DNA from: Sutcliffiella tianshenii
GTDB taxonomy: Bacteria; Bacillota; Bacilli; Bacillales; Bacillaceae_I
Assembly: GCF_016908565.1 (NCBI RefSeq)
Contig: NZ_JAFBED010000005.1
Location: 283,694 to 347,693, forward strand
Length of the DNA stretch: 64,000 nucleotides
Direction: 5' to 3'
Part shown: piece after piece, positions 20,370 through 28,717 of the stretch
How positions within the stretch are numbered: the stretch's first letter is position 1
Layout of the letters: each line of letters begins with the position of its first letter
Notes under the pieces: model-generated
What the model saw: the letters and a program-made list of their open reading frames with translations, nothing else
Told to the model about the DNA's origin: nothing
The model's database searches: none
Position numbers and translations under genes: made by a program

Positions 20370-21200
20370 TTAAAAATCAAAATTATCCGGATCTGGCCCG
20401 ACACGCTTGTTTTCATTTAAAGCGTGGATCTTCTGCATATCCTCATCCGTGATTTCAAAGTCGAAGATATCCGCATTTTCCTTGATGCGGTGCTCTTTTA
20501 CAGACTTAGGGATGGTAACGACCCCATTCTGCAGGTCCCAGCGAAGGATGATTTGTGCAACCGACTTGTTGTATTTTTCTGCAAGCTCCATCAGCACTTC
20601 GTTTTGCAGCAGTTCACCCTGCATGAGTGGAGACCAGGCTTCCATCTGTATGCCATTCTCCTTACAGAAGTTAAGCAATTCAACTTGGGATAATTTAGGA
20701 TGATATTCCACCTGGTTCACCATCGGCTTCACTTCTGCCACATCAAGGATATCCTGAAGGTGGTGAATATGGAAGTTGCTTACCCCTATTGCCCTAACCT
20801 TTCCATCAGCATATAACTTCTCCAAAGCCTTCCAAGTGTCCACGTACTTGCCTTTAACCGGCCAGTGAACAAGATATAGATCCAGATACTCCAAGCCAAG
20901 CTTCTCCATGCTTGCGTCAAATGCAGCAAGTGTGGATTCATACCCTTGATCGGCATTCCATACCTTCGTGGTAATGAATAGCTCTTCACGTGGCACACCA
21001 GCTTCTTTAATCGCCTTGCCCACACCATCTTCATTTTTATAGATGGCTGCTGTATCGATGCTGCGGTAGCCGGCTTGAATCGCCATTTTCACGGAGCTTT
21101 CCACTTCCTGCCCCTCTTCCACCTTGAATACTCCTAATCCAAACCAGGGCATTTCCACCCCATTATGTAAAGTAGTTGTTGAAGTTAAACCATTTAACAA
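20370..21200 (-). CDS. Aldo/keto reductase, YvgN/YtbE (AKR5G) type
   Basis: 276 aa, the same length as B. subtilis YvgN. NADPH-dependent reduction of methylglyoxal and other aldehydes is the known activity of the group. Catalytic tetrad: D and Y in '[13 protein letters not shown]', K in 'ITTKVWN', H in 'YLVHWP'. The cofactor segment '[15 protein letters not shown]' is near the end. Several upstream in-frame ATGs exist, but AGGAGG at about 21209-21214 points to TTG 21200 (8-nt spacing); the ATG next to the ribosome-binding site is too close. Confidence 0.9.
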   Translation of the reverse strand: MLNGLTSTTTLHNGVEMPWFGLGVFKVEEGQEVESSVKMAIQAGYRSIDTAAIYKNEDGVGKAIKEAGVPREELFITTKVWNADQGYESTLAAFDASMEKLGLEYLDLYLVHWPVKGKYVDTWKALEKLYADGKVRAIGVSNFHIHHLQDILDVAEVKPMVNQVEYHPKLSQVELLNFCKENGIQMEAWSPLMQGELLQNEVLMELAEKYNKSVAQIILRWDLQNGVVTIPKSVKEHRIKENADIFDFEITDEDMQKIHALNENKRVGPDPDNFDF

Positions 21201-21322
21201 AGGAATCATCCTCCTATACATTGATAAATTCATTATGACCGATTTTTGGTATGTTGCAAATTTTCTGCTCGGATTCACACTTCCTTTTGTCCCAGGATAT
21301 AAATAGAAAAAAGGAGTTTTCG

Positions 21323-21649
21323 ATGGAGATGTATGACTACATGATGATCTTGAATGTGTTGGTAATTATCTCTTCTGCGATGATCAGTTACCTCTATGTC
21401 TCACAAATGGTACTAAGGAAGGGTGCTTTCCTCTTTCACACTATGATCAGCCTCTCCTTCGTGGTCATTGCCTGGTTTGTGACCACCAGTATATGGTACT
21501 ACCTGACCATACAGGTGGATGGACTCCTTTACCTCGGCGGGATGCTTTTCAATCTGATTGTCATGATGTTCTGTATAACTGTCCTTATCTCATATCTTGT
21601 AGTAAGGCGTTCTTATCTGCTGAAACACTATCAAGCGAGAAATAAATGA
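21323..21649 (+). CDS. Small integral membrane protein of unknown function
   Basis: 108 aa with three hydrophobic helices (about 5-27, 39-60, 70-95) and a short basic tail. ATG 21323 has AAAGGAG with 6-nt spacing; the longer reading frame upstream has no ribosome-binding site. Not recognised. It stands between divergent aldo-keto reductase and convergent wrbA. Confidence 0.65.
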   Translation: MEMYDYMMILNVLVIISSAMISYLYVSQMVLRKGAFLFHTMISLSFVVIAWFVTTSIWYYLTIQVDGLLYLGGMLFNLIVMMFCITVLISYLVVRRSYLLKHYQARNK

Positions 21650-21651
21650 CA

Positions 21652-21696
21652 CCCATCACCCGGCTTTTCATCCACCGGGTGATGAGTGTTTTGTTT
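21652..21696. terminator. Bidirectional terminator
   Basis: ACACCCATCACCCGG...CCGGGTGATGAGTGT hairpin followed by a T-rich stretch; between the small membrane protein gene and wrbA. Confidence 0.82.
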
Positions 21697-21699
21697 TTG

Positions 21700-22314
21700 T
21701 TATTGCATTCCCTTTTTCACGGCGCTTGCCACTTGAATGGTCCGTTTCGCCTGATGCTTTACTGCTGCTGTCACATCTTCCTTCCAGTTACCTTCCTGAT
21801 CTGCCGTCACACTTGTACCGTAAGGATTTCCTCCAGCAGCGAAAATCGATTCATCCGTATAGCCGGGTGCCGCTACAATCGCTCCCCAATGGAACATGGT
21901 GGTATAGAGATTCAGGATCGTCTGTTCCTGGCCACCGTGGGGATTGCTTGCCGAAGTCATCGCACTGACAACTTTATTGGCCAGCTTCCCTTTCGACCAG
22001 AGCCCTCCTGTCGTATCGAGGAATTGCTTCATCTGTGAAGGCACAGTTCCATATCGTGTCGGAACACTGAAAATATATGCATCTGCCCATTCAAGATCAT
22101 CGAGGCTCGCAGTCGGCACATCCTTTGTCTCCTCCAAATGCGCCTTCCATGCCGGATTTCCATTTATCGCTTCTTCGGGTGCCAGCTCAGGAACCTTCAC
22201 AAGCTTTACTTCAGCACCCGTTTCCTTGGCAGCTTCTTCCGCTGCTTTCGCTAATTTGTAATTAGTGCCGGTAGAACTGTAGTAGAAAATTGCCAGTTTT
22301 ACATCTTTACCCAT
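21700..22314 (-). CDS. wrbA: NAD(P)H:quinone oxidoreductase WrbA
   Basis: A 204-aa flavodoxin-like protein. The FMN-phosphate loop is 'YYSSTGTNYKLAKAA' at about 10-24, 'FSVPTRYGTVPSQMKQFLD' at about 90-110, and 'GGNPYGTS' late in the sequence. WrbA-type enzymes reduce quinones by two electrons and protect against oxidative stress. ATG 22341 is in frame, but ATG 22314 has AAAGGAGAGGT at proper spacing and is preferred. Confidence 0.9.
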   Translation of the reverse strand: MGKDVKLAIFYYSSTGTNYKLAKAAEEAAKETGAEVKLVKVPELAPEEAINGNPAWKAHLEETKDVPTASLDDLEWADAYIFSVPTRYGTVPSQMKQFLDTTGGLWSKGKLANKVVSAMTSASNPHGGQEQTILNLYTTMFHWGAIVAAPGYTDESIFAAGGNPYGTSVTADQEGNWKEDVTAAVKHQAKRTIQVASAVKKGMQ

Positions 22315-22457
22315 TGTATTAACCTCTCCTTTAATTTTCATTACTTCCAGTAAATATTATCCAAACATTACTTATAACTATACAGTCCCTCTACCCTTTT
22401 ATCTTGATTTCAAACGAAATCCTGCACTTTTCATTAAGTTTGTAAAAAAGACAACCA

Positions 22458-22487
22458 AAAAACCACTGGCAAAAGGCCAGCGGTTCA
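22458..22487 (-). terminator. Terminator of the KP-43-like protease gene
   Basis: Reverse strand AACCGCTGGC-ctttt-GCCAGTGGTT followed by T-rich sequence, 16 nt beyond the stop. Confidence 0.85.
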
Positions 22488-22502
22488 ATTTCTATTATTC
22501 TA

Positions 22503-24425
22503 TCAATTCACAATTGCCAGTGAGAAAGTCTGTGGTCCGACCGGCACATTATATGCCTGTACCTCAACCGTATATGTCCCGCTCTGTGGCGCGTTAATAA
22601 ACACGTTTTCTACGTTATTGCGCCCATCCCAGTTATTATTGTATGGCGAAGTAAAATCATTTCCTACATATTGTGTGCCATTTGGCGCTGTAATGACAAG
22701 ATCCAAATCGTTGACAAGCGTTACAGAAGCAGTGGTGCTGGCAGGTGCATCAGACCACACCAGGGAGATTTTCAACGGCTTGCCCGCAGTAGCCGTAAAC
22801 GAGTAAGTCGCTTTTTGGCTCGTTGAAAGAGAACTGGATTCATTCACATAAGCAACGTTCAAGGATTTATCCAATGTCACCCTGCCCCAACCTTGGTTGC
22901 CGTTCGGGTAGCCAAGGCCGATATCAGCTGCTCCGGCGATCAATGCCGCTTTTAATAGAGAAGGCTTTGGAGTGATGCCTCTATTTTTCACAAAATGCTC
23001 ACGAAGCTGGGCCACGTTTCCTGCTACGATCGGTGTAGCCATGGAGGTTCCACCCATATAGGCATACTTGCTGTCATGGTTCGCCCAGAAGGAGGAATCC
23101 GGTGCAAGGGAAGATCGTGCTGATAAGATGAATGTACCAGGGGCCATGACGTCCGGCTTGATTCGTCCATCCTTCGTAGGTCCGCGTGAAGAGAACTGGG
23201 CAACATGGTTGATGTTATCCGCATAGGAACCGAAGCTTGGTCGGAGGTTTTCCGTAGCACCTACTGTTATCGCATTTTTTGCTGTACCTGGTGCACTGAT
23301 CGTTCCACCGTTCGGCCCTTCATTTCCGGCAGCGAAAAGGATTGTCATATCATTTTTTCGTACATAGTCATCCACATTTCTGGAATCTGTCGTGTAAGCT
23401 CCATTAACCGCAGCTCCCCAGGAGTTCGTGTGAATTCTGGCACCTGCACTGTATGCCTGGCTGAATAAGGTTTGCAGATTGGAAGGCAGTCCACCGAGTC
23501 CTCCACCGCTATCCATGATAGATTGGAAGACAAGATTCGCCTGTGGCGCCATCCCCTTATTGGCGGAACCGTTACCTAGCACCGATCCCGCAACATGGGT
23601 ACCATGTCCGTTTGTATCATTTGCATTGCTTGTGCGACCGAGGGCATATAATGCCGTGATTTTCCCACGGAAGGCTTCATGCATCGAGCTGTCATTGCGT
23701 CCTGTATCAAGGCCTGTATCGGCAACCGCCACAATCTGTCCTTGTCCATACAGACCGTAGCTGCTCTGTGCCACATCCGCTTTGACTATACCTCGTGCCA
23801 CATCATTCATCAATTTATATTCAGGCTTTGCCGTAATGTAGAGCACGTCATTGTTTGCCGCGTATTGCGCGATTTCATCTATTCCTCTTAATTGCACTTC
23901 TCTATTCTTCTGCTTTGTATCAAGTGCGACCGCTTTTACAAGTTCTGAAGCACCTTTGGTGAAAAGCTGGGGATCTATTCTGTATATTGGTAAGTAAGGC
24001 TCAACGGATTCCACGTGCTCAATGGAGCTGGTTGCTGATTTCACGTCGCCCTCATACTCGACGATATATGCATAATCAGGTATGTAGTCGAGGATCTTTG
24101 CTCCTGTTTTCTCCAGTTGCATTTTTGTTTCTTCTAAGATTGGCCCATTGAATTGAACAATGTGAAGTTTGTTATTTGCCGGGACTGTTTCAAGCTTCTT
24201 TTGCAATCCCTTTGGAAGCTTCACATTTTCAGATTCCACAAGGAACGCTGCAGCACCTGTCTGCCCCTGCTTGGAGAAACCCTTAGCCTCGCTGGTCGTT
24301 TGAATCCCCTTGAAATCCAGATCAAAATTCCTTGCACCACCTGCAGATGGATTGCTTAACGCAACTGTCGAAAGAATCGCTGCTGCAGATAAAACTGATA
24401 AAAACACCTTGTTTTTCTTTCTCAT
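22503..24425 (-). CDS. Secreted subtilisin-like serine protease, KP-43 type (S8)
   Basis: A 640-aa precursor. Signal peptide about 1-30; pro-region to residue 206; mature enzyme from N207 ('NDVARGIVKADVAQ'). Catalytic triad D236 ('VADTGLD'), H274 ('NGHGTHVAG') and S461 ('GGTSMATPIVAG'), i.e. mature 30/68/255 as in KP-43. The C-terminal jelly-roll domain (about 520-640, 'NDLDLVITAPNGTQYVGND') completes the high-molecular-weight alkaline protease architecture. GAGAGGAG lies upstream of ATG 24425; an in-frame extension to 24665 has no ribosome-binding site and overlaps the terminator of the upstream peptide gene. It lies directly downstream of the NprR-like regulator and its pro-peptide, on the same strand, suggesting density-dependent control. 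Confidence 0.95.
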   Translation of the reverse strand: MRKKNKVFLSVLSAAAILSTVALSNPSAGGARNFDLDFKGIQTTSEAKGFSKQGQTGAAAFLVESENVKLPKGLQKKLETVPANNKLHIVQFNGPILEETKMQLEKTGAKILDYIPDYAYIVEYEGDVKSATSSIEHVESVEPYLPIYRIDPQLFTKGASELVKAVALDTKQKNREVQLRGIDEIAQYAANNDVLYITAKPEYKLMNDVARGIVKADVAQSSYGLYGQGQIVAVADTGLDTGRNDSSMHEAFRGKITALYALGRTSNANDTNGHGTHVAGSVLGNGSANKGMAPQANLVFQSIMDSGGGLGGLPSNLQTLFSQAYSAGARIHTNSWGAAVNGAYTTDSRNVDDYVRKNDMTILFAAGNEGPNGGTISAPGTAKNAITVGATENLRPSFGSYADNINHVAQFSSRGPTKDGRIKPDVMAPGTFILSARSSLAPDSSFWANHDSKYAYMGGTSMATPIVAGNVAQLREHFVKNRGITPKPSLLKAALIAGAADIGLGYPNGNQGWGRVTLDKSLNVAYVNESSSLSTSQKATYSFTATAGKPLKISLVWSDAPASTTASVTLVNDLDLVITAPNGTQYVGNDFTSPYNNNWDGRNNVENVFINAPQSGTYTVEVQAYNVPVGPQTFSLAIVN

Positions 24426-24490
24426 CCTAAACTCCACTCCTCTCGATTCATTACTCCCCCTTAATTTAGCACACAAAAGGAATACTTTAT

Positions 24491-24552
24491 ATTGGGAAAA
24501 TTCAAATATAAATCGCGGTATCTTATCCTTTTTTCTCTTTGACTTTCCCAAT
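24491..24552. promoter_or_regulatory. Inverted repeat in the protease upstream region
   Basis: ATTGGGAAA at 24491-24499 and its exact complement TTTCCCAAT at 24544-24552 are separated by 44 bp, 66-127 bp upstream of the protease start. A candidate activator site for the neighbouring regulator; assignment is inference only. Confidence 0.4.
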
Positions 24553-24583
24553 GGAAAAGCACTGCCAAAAGTTAGAAGACAAA

Positions 24584-24626
24584 ACAAAAAGCACACGCAT
24601 GATCCCTTGGGGGACTTACGTGTGCT
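24584..24626 (-). terminator. Terminator after the pro-peptide gene
   Basis: Reverse strand AAGCACACG...CGTGTGCTT followed by TTTGTTTTG, 8 nt beyond the stop of the 54-aa peptide; separates the regulator-peptide unit from the protease gene. Confidence 0.85.
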
Positions 24627-24633
24627 TGTGGAA

Positions 24634-24798
24634 TCAACCGTTTGGAAGCGGGTCCGGATGCTCATCCTTTAAAGGGGAAACCATATCCGGCGGGCCAGCC
24701 ATCTCTACCACCGGCTCGGCAGATTGTGAAACAAAAACATCATGACCACCAGAGAAAATGAAACCAAGCAACAAGCATAATAGTATTGATTTTTTCAT
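24634..24798 (-). CDS. NprX-like exported signalling pro-peptide (candidate)
   Basis: 54 aa: MKKSILLCLLLGFIFSGG is a signal-peptide-like start, and the rest is a short, Pro/Asp-rich tail containing 'AEPVVEMAGPPDMVSP'. ATG 24798 lies 12 nt after the stop of the NprR-like gene, with GGAGAGGG at good spacing. In the B. cereus group the NprR regulator is followed by NprX, a pro-peptide of about 43 aa whose mature signal is SKPDIVG; here 'GPPDMVS' keeps the PD-hydrophobic-V core in the same place after a secretion signal. The position, size, export signal and motif together support a peptide pheromone gene. The mature form is inferred. Confidence 0.78.
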   Translation of the reverse strand: MKKSILLCLLLGFIFSGGHDVFVSQSAEPVVEMAGPPDMVSPLKDEHPDPLPNG

Positions 24799-24810
24799 CT
24801 TACCCTCTCC

Positions 24811-26112
24811 TTAGTATAAAAATGTTTGCTTCTTTAGTTCCTGGTAACACAATGAATAGAAGTAACTCGCTTTTTTGTATTTGTAGCACTTTTCAAAGTA
24901 GACGGCTAGTTTTTCTGCATATTTTATAATTGGCTCCTTGAAGTCATGCTGCTGGAAATAAGGGAGCGCCACTTCCAAGAAAAATGTGTCTAGGTCATCA
25001 TAATTGCCTTCTAAAATATATTCGAAAATGGTGAAATAATAATGATGCTCGATATGTTCCTGTGGATCCCCAATCAGGGATTTACCAAGTTGAAGCCATT
25101 TTTTGCACTGTTCGATATCCCCAAGGTGATCGTACTCTATCAGCAGGCAATAGATGGAATCAAGCTTACTTTCCAGGTTCCTACCCTCTTTCAGATAATA
25201 ACTCTTCTCAAATTCTTCGATTGCCTGCGGGTGATGTTTCCGGATGGAGTACAATTTCCCTAGATTATGATAGATCAGTGCCTGTAGATACGTGTTATTC
25301 AATGATTCTGAAAGCTTCTGTGCCAAAAGGTAGCTTTCCTCGGATCTGTCGTATTCCCCGATCCTGCGATAACAGATTCCCAGAAGCACCTGACATTCCG
25401 CACTCCGTTTCAAATCATAGATGGCCTGGAAGATATGCAGTGCCTTCGATGTATGCGTGATGCTCAAGGGCACTTTTGTCGTCTGGCTATAGGTGAGACC
25501 GAAAAGGTAATAAAGATCTGCCTCCTCCGCACTTTCAAAAACTGTACTTCGCTGCAATAGCTTCTCGGCCTCTTTCAGGTGCTCAAGTGCTTCGGAGTAA
25601 TTGTTCAGCCGGTAGCTGAAAATCGCATGGAATTTTTTAAAATAATAATGCATCTGCAAATCAAAGATATCATGGAACTGCACCAGCTTATCGATAAGCA
25701 GCTTGGCCTGTTCGAGGTCCCGCAGATAAAGGTAATATCTGAGTTCAAACAAGATGAAATACATATATGTTTTCGTATTGACAGACTGGATCTTCAGGGA
25801 AAGCTGTTCGTAGCGCAGCTTTATTTCGTCGCTGTTGCTTGTGATCATCAATTTATACCAGGACATGAGCTCGCCAAGGATGGTCTCGTCCTGATGCTCG
25901 ATCAGGCTGACTCCTAGCCTCTCGCATAATAACTGTAATACTTCTTCACTAGGTGAGGTCAGATTGTTTTCTATTTTTGAGAGATAGGAAACCGAGATGA
26001 TCCCCCTTGCCAGATCCTCTTGCTTTAAATTGCGCTGAATGCGAAAAAACTTCAGCTTGCTACCGATATCCATTTTAGTTGTCTTTGCAGATTGTTGATC
26101 GATCTTCATCAT
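24811..26112 (-). CDS. NprR-like RRNPP-family quorum-sensing transcriptional regulator
   Basis: 433 aa. An N-terminal XRE helix-turn-helix (about 15-70, 'LKFFRIQRNLKQEDLARGII', 'SYLSKIENN') is followed by about 350 residues of TPR-type helical hairpins ('LLGICYRRIGEYDRSEESYL', 'ALIYHNLGKLYSIRKHHPQA'). This is the NprR/PlcR/Rap architecture, in which the TPR part binds a re-imported peptide; NprR activates exoprotease genes and, unbound, can act on Spo0F. A 54-aa pro-peptide gene and an exoprotease gene follow. ATG 26121 abuts GGAGG; ATG 26112 has 10-nt spacing and is preferred. Confidence 0.87.
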   Translation of the reverse strand: MMKIDQQSAKTTKMDIGSKLKFFRIQRNLKQEDLARGIISVSYLSKIENNLTSPSEEVLQLLCERLGVSLIEHQDETILGELMSWYKLMITSNSDEIKLRYEQLSLKIQSVNTKTYMYFILFELRYYLYLRDLEQAKLLIDKLVQFHDIFDLQMHYYFKKFHAIFSYRLNNYSEALEHLKEAEKLLQRSTVFESAEEADLYYLFGLTYSQTTKVPLSITHTSKALHIFQAIYDLKRSAECQVLLGICYRRIGEYDRSEESYLLAQKLSESLNNTYLQALIYHNLGKLYSIRKHHPQAIEEFEKSYYLKEGRNLESKLDSIYCLLIEYDHLGDIEQCKKWLQLGKSLIGDPQEHIEHHYYFTIFEYILEGNYDDLDTFFLEVALPYFQQHDFKEPIIKYAEKLAVYFEKCYKYKKASYFYSLCYQELKKQTFLY

Positions 26113-26402
26113 ATGGATCATTCCTCCATAGTGTCTATTTTTCTTAATTTTCAGACTACTAAGAGTGAGTCTATGTAACTAAGTATTGTCTCTTCTTTAT
26201 TATAAAAGGCTTAATTCCATTTAGTAACCATTATTTATAGTTTTCTAGGCATATTTTAAATGGGAATATTTCCCCACCATCCCACATATTAATCAGTCTT
26301 GTTATATTTTCACTTTATTTGACGAACAGTAACTAGTTTTGTCTATCTTAAAGGATTTCTTCGTTGAATGTTTAATAATGTTCTGTAAGGGAGGGATATT
26401 AC
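26113..26402. other. AT-rich divergent intergenic region (regulator / racA)
   Basis: 290 bp of AT-rich sequence between divergently transcribed genes. It must hold both promoters; GGGAGGGATATT just before 26403 is the racA ribosome-binding site. I see no further clear element. Confidence 0.5.
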
Positions 26403-26912
26403 ATGGAATTAAAAACACATGAAGTTGCTAAAGAGTTAGGCATGGCCCCAAGAACCATACGCAAATGGGTACAGAAATATAAAATCCCTTGCAGCAAAAA
26501 TGATTATGGACATTATGTATATGACCAAAAAGCCATATCTTTATTGGAAACCTTAAAAGCCAATTCTGAAGTTGCCGGTACCCTTGATGACTATGAAACT
26601 CCCCTTCAAAGTACAGAACCTTCCACTATCAACCCGCCTTTTGAGCCAAAGGAGCAGAAAATGGACCTTTTATATGACAGAATAAATAGAGTAGAAAGAT
26701 TGTTGGACCAAAAAGCGGATGAGGTGGTATCCTATCAGCTGCTCCAACAACGAAAGGAAATTGAAGAACTCACGAAAAGGATAGGGGAATTGGAGGAGTA
26801 CATCCATACGCTGCAGACTCCAAATGTAAAAAAATATGAGCCTCCCCTGATATTCGACCAACCGATTAAAAACAAACGGCGGGGAATGTTCCGTTCCATC
26901 TTTGGACTGTAA
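26403..26912 (+). CDS. racA: Chromosome-anchoring protein RacA
   Basis: 169 aa. A MerR-like winged helix at the N-terminus ('THEVAKELGMAPRTIRKWVQ', 5-24), an acidic Pro/Ser linker, then a coiled coil (about 85-140, 'LLYDRINRVERLLDQKADEV') and a basic amphipathic tail ('KNKRRGMFRSIFGL') that could reach the pole/DivIVA. RacA binds origin-proximal sequences and tethers them to the pole during axial filament formation at the onset of sporulation. GGGAGGG ribosome-binding site before ATG 26403 and a terminator after the stop. Confidence 0.82.
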   Translation: MELKTHEVAKELGMAPRTIRKWVQKYKIPCSKNDYGHYVYDQKAISLLETLKANSEVAGTLDDYETPLQSTEPSTINPPFEPKEQKMDLLYDRINRVERLLDQKADEVVSYQLLQQRKEIEELTKRIGELEEYIHTLQTPNVKKYEPPLIFDQPIKNKRRGMFRSIFGL

Positions 26913-26913
26913 G

Positions 26914-26947
26914 GAAGCTGACTGGCTTACAAGTCAGCTTTTTCTTT
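26914..26947. terminator. Terminator between racA and the following convergent gene
   Basis: AAGCTGACT-ggcttac-AAGTCAGCTTTTTC; T tract on the + strand, stem shared with the convergent gene end. Confidence 0.82.
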
Positions 26948-27260
26948 TGTCTTCTTCCAGGAGCTGTTCCATGACATGATTGAACTGTTCGATCAAGGCA
27001 AGCTTTTCTGATTCCTCGAGGGAGGAATTGCATATTCGCTTGATCGCAAGAAAGTATTTTGCGTCACGGGATACTCTGGTTCGGGGGTGGGTCAACTCAT
27101 CCTTCAGCTCTATACGAATCGCTTCTGCAAGCTGCTCGGACTCGTTTTTTGCAGGCTGTGACAATGTTCGGTTACTCCATAACTCTTTATATGCCTCTAA
27201 TATTCTTTCAGGATTATTCATACGATACTCGCCCACTTTCTTACAAAATTCGTCAAACAT
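26934..27260 (-). CDS. Hypothetical protein, helical, charged
   Basis: 108 aa from ATG 27260, or 95 aa from ATG 27221, which has the weak Shine-Dalgarno-like GTGGGCGAG upstream. No signal peptide or membrane segment; strongly helical and charged ('RILEAYKELWSNR', 'NHVMEQLLEEDKRKS'). Not recognised. It is convergent with racA and divergent from the sensor-like gene at 27337. Confidence 0.6.
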   Translation of the reverse strand: MFDEFCKKVGEYRMNNPERILEAYKELWSNRTLSQPAKNESEQLAEAIRIELKDELTHPRTRVSRDAKYFLAIKRICNSSLEESEKLALIEQFNHVMEQLLEEDKRKS

Positions 27261-27336
27261 ATAGAATTTTCTTTCTATTTATGGTACTTTGTTAATGAAT
27301 AATAGTACTTATCGCATCTGGTTAAGGGGACTCGCA

Positions 27337-28641
27337 ATGAATCTACTGAAAGATATTCTACTACAATTATTCTTTTTGTTTCTACCTTTATTTCTATATT
27401 ACCACGTAGAAAATAAATACCAACCTAACATATCGGAATTAAAAAGGCAATGCACGTTTTTTTTGTACTGCGTCTTTTCCGTTCTCATCTGCATGAGTTT
27501 TCCTATCGTATTTCAGAACGGCCATGCCTTTAATCTTGCAATCATCCCTGCCACCATATCCATTCTATACGGCGGTTATCTTTCTGGGATCCTGACGATT
27601 CTCATTTTATTTGTCTATCCATTGTTTTCATCTGGATCGACCAGCTTCCTTTCCGTTTTTCTCACGGTACCATTCATCATGCTTTTACCCGTTTTTTTAC
27701 AACAAAAATGGAAGGGTTATCCTAAAAATAAAAAAATTCTGCTATCAGTTTTTTTCATGACTGCCACACTGCCAGTCTCCTTTGCTTTCATTCTTTATCA
27801 GGCAATTGCAGGAGAGTCACCGGTTATGGAAGATTATTCGACCCTCCTATATAGTTGGCTGATTCTAAGTTTTTCAATGCTTCTCCTTATTTACTTCATC
27901 GAGTATAGTCTCGACCTTGGTAATCTTAGAAAACAGTTGAAGCGCATGAGAAGGCTGCAGCATGTAACAAGCATTGCTCCGGATGTATCAAAAGAGGTGC
28001 ATAAACCTTTGACAGTGATAAAGGGCTTCACTCAATTGCTCGGAGCGGAGCACAACCAAATGAACAAAGAATATGTTCCTATCATCCTCTCGGAATTGGA
28101 TCGTGCAGAGTCCATCATCAATTCCTACATCAAACTGGCAACATCATCAGAGACAATCCCTGCAAAATCCTTTTCATCAAAAGAACTCATAGAACATGTA
28201 ATGGTCCGGTTGCATACCTATGCTACAAATAATCACATCGAGATTGATAGCGGGCCATTGCCTAATCTCCGTCTTCGGGGAAACATGGAGCTTCTGTCCG
28301 AATCTTTCACAAGTATCCTCAAAATATGCCTTGATGCAATGCCGGTCAATGGGGGAAAGATTGCTGTGAAAAACTTCCGGAGAGGAAACGATGTCATTTT
28401 TGAATTGGTTGATGTGGGACGAGGTATGAATGCAGCCACCCTTCAGTTTCTTGAAAATTATCAGTATCCATCTGAACATATACATAACGACCAAGTTAAC
28501 GACGCTTTTTCCGTGCTATTCACTCATAATGGAGATATTAGAGTGAAACGCGGTATTCTCCGAAAAAACGTGATTCAGTTGACACTTCCTGCTTATATCA
28601 AGAAAAAGAGCCGGCTAAGCCATAAAGCTGTTTCTCCTTAA
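27337..28641 (+). CDS. Degenerate sporulation-type sensor kinase (predicted pseudokinase)
   Basis: 434 aa. Six or so membrane helices (about 1-195) of the KinB-like 5TM type are followed by a HisKA/HATPase-like region. It aligns well with the intact kinase at 52567-53814, but the phospho-accepting His is K219 ('SKEVHKPLT' versus 'AHEVRNPMT'), the N-box Asn is lost ('LKICLDAM' versus 'IKNGIEAI'), and the Gly-rich G2 lid is absent, although 'DVGRGM' (G1) survives. The frame is intact and full length, so it is likely a functioning non-catalytic sensor rather than a pseudogene. AAGGGGA precedes ATG 27337; the upstream in-frame ATG has no ribosome-binding site. Confidence 0.8.
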   Translation: MNLLKDILLQLFFLFLPLFLYYHVENKYQPNISELKRQCTFFLYCVFSVLICMSFPIVFQNGHAFNLAIIPATISILYGGYLSGILTILILFVYPLFSSGSTSFLSVFLTVPFIMLLPVFLQQKWKGYPKNKKILLSVFFMTATLPVSFAFILYQAIAGESPVMEDYSTLLYSWLILSFSMLLLIYFIEYSLDLGNLRKQLKRMRRLQHVTSIAPDVSKEVHKPLTVIKGFTQLLGAEHNQMNKEYVPIILSELDRAESIINSYIKLATSSETIPAKSFSSKELIEHVMVRLHTYATNNHIEIDSGPLPNLRLRGNMELLSESFTSILKICLDAMPVNGGKIAVKNFRRGNDVIFELVDVGRGMNAATLQFLENYQYPSEHIHNDQVNDAFSVLFTHNGDIRVKRGILRKNVIQLTLPAYIKKKSRLSHKAVSP

Positions 28642-28647
28642 TAAGTT

Positions 28648-28693
28648 GAAAAAAGTCCTTATCCACGGCATTCATGGATTTGAGGACTTTTTT
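28648..28693 (+). terminator. Terminator of the sensor-like gene
   Basis: AAAAAAGTCCT...AGGACTTTTTT with an inner ATCCACGGCATTCATGGAT stem; faces the convergent fluC genes. Confidence 0.85.
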
Positions 28694-28717
28694 GTATGTT
28701 GGATACTTCAATGAATC

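Noticed and set aside
24426..24665. N-terminal extension of the protease
   Set aside because: The extension has no ribosome-binding site, covers the terminator of the upstream peptide gene and precedes a standard signal peptide at 24425.
22503..28641. Prophage or integrative element around the accessory region
   Set aside because: No integrase, terminase, capsid, transposase or flanking att-like repeats are visible; racA and wrbA are ordinary chromosomal genes.
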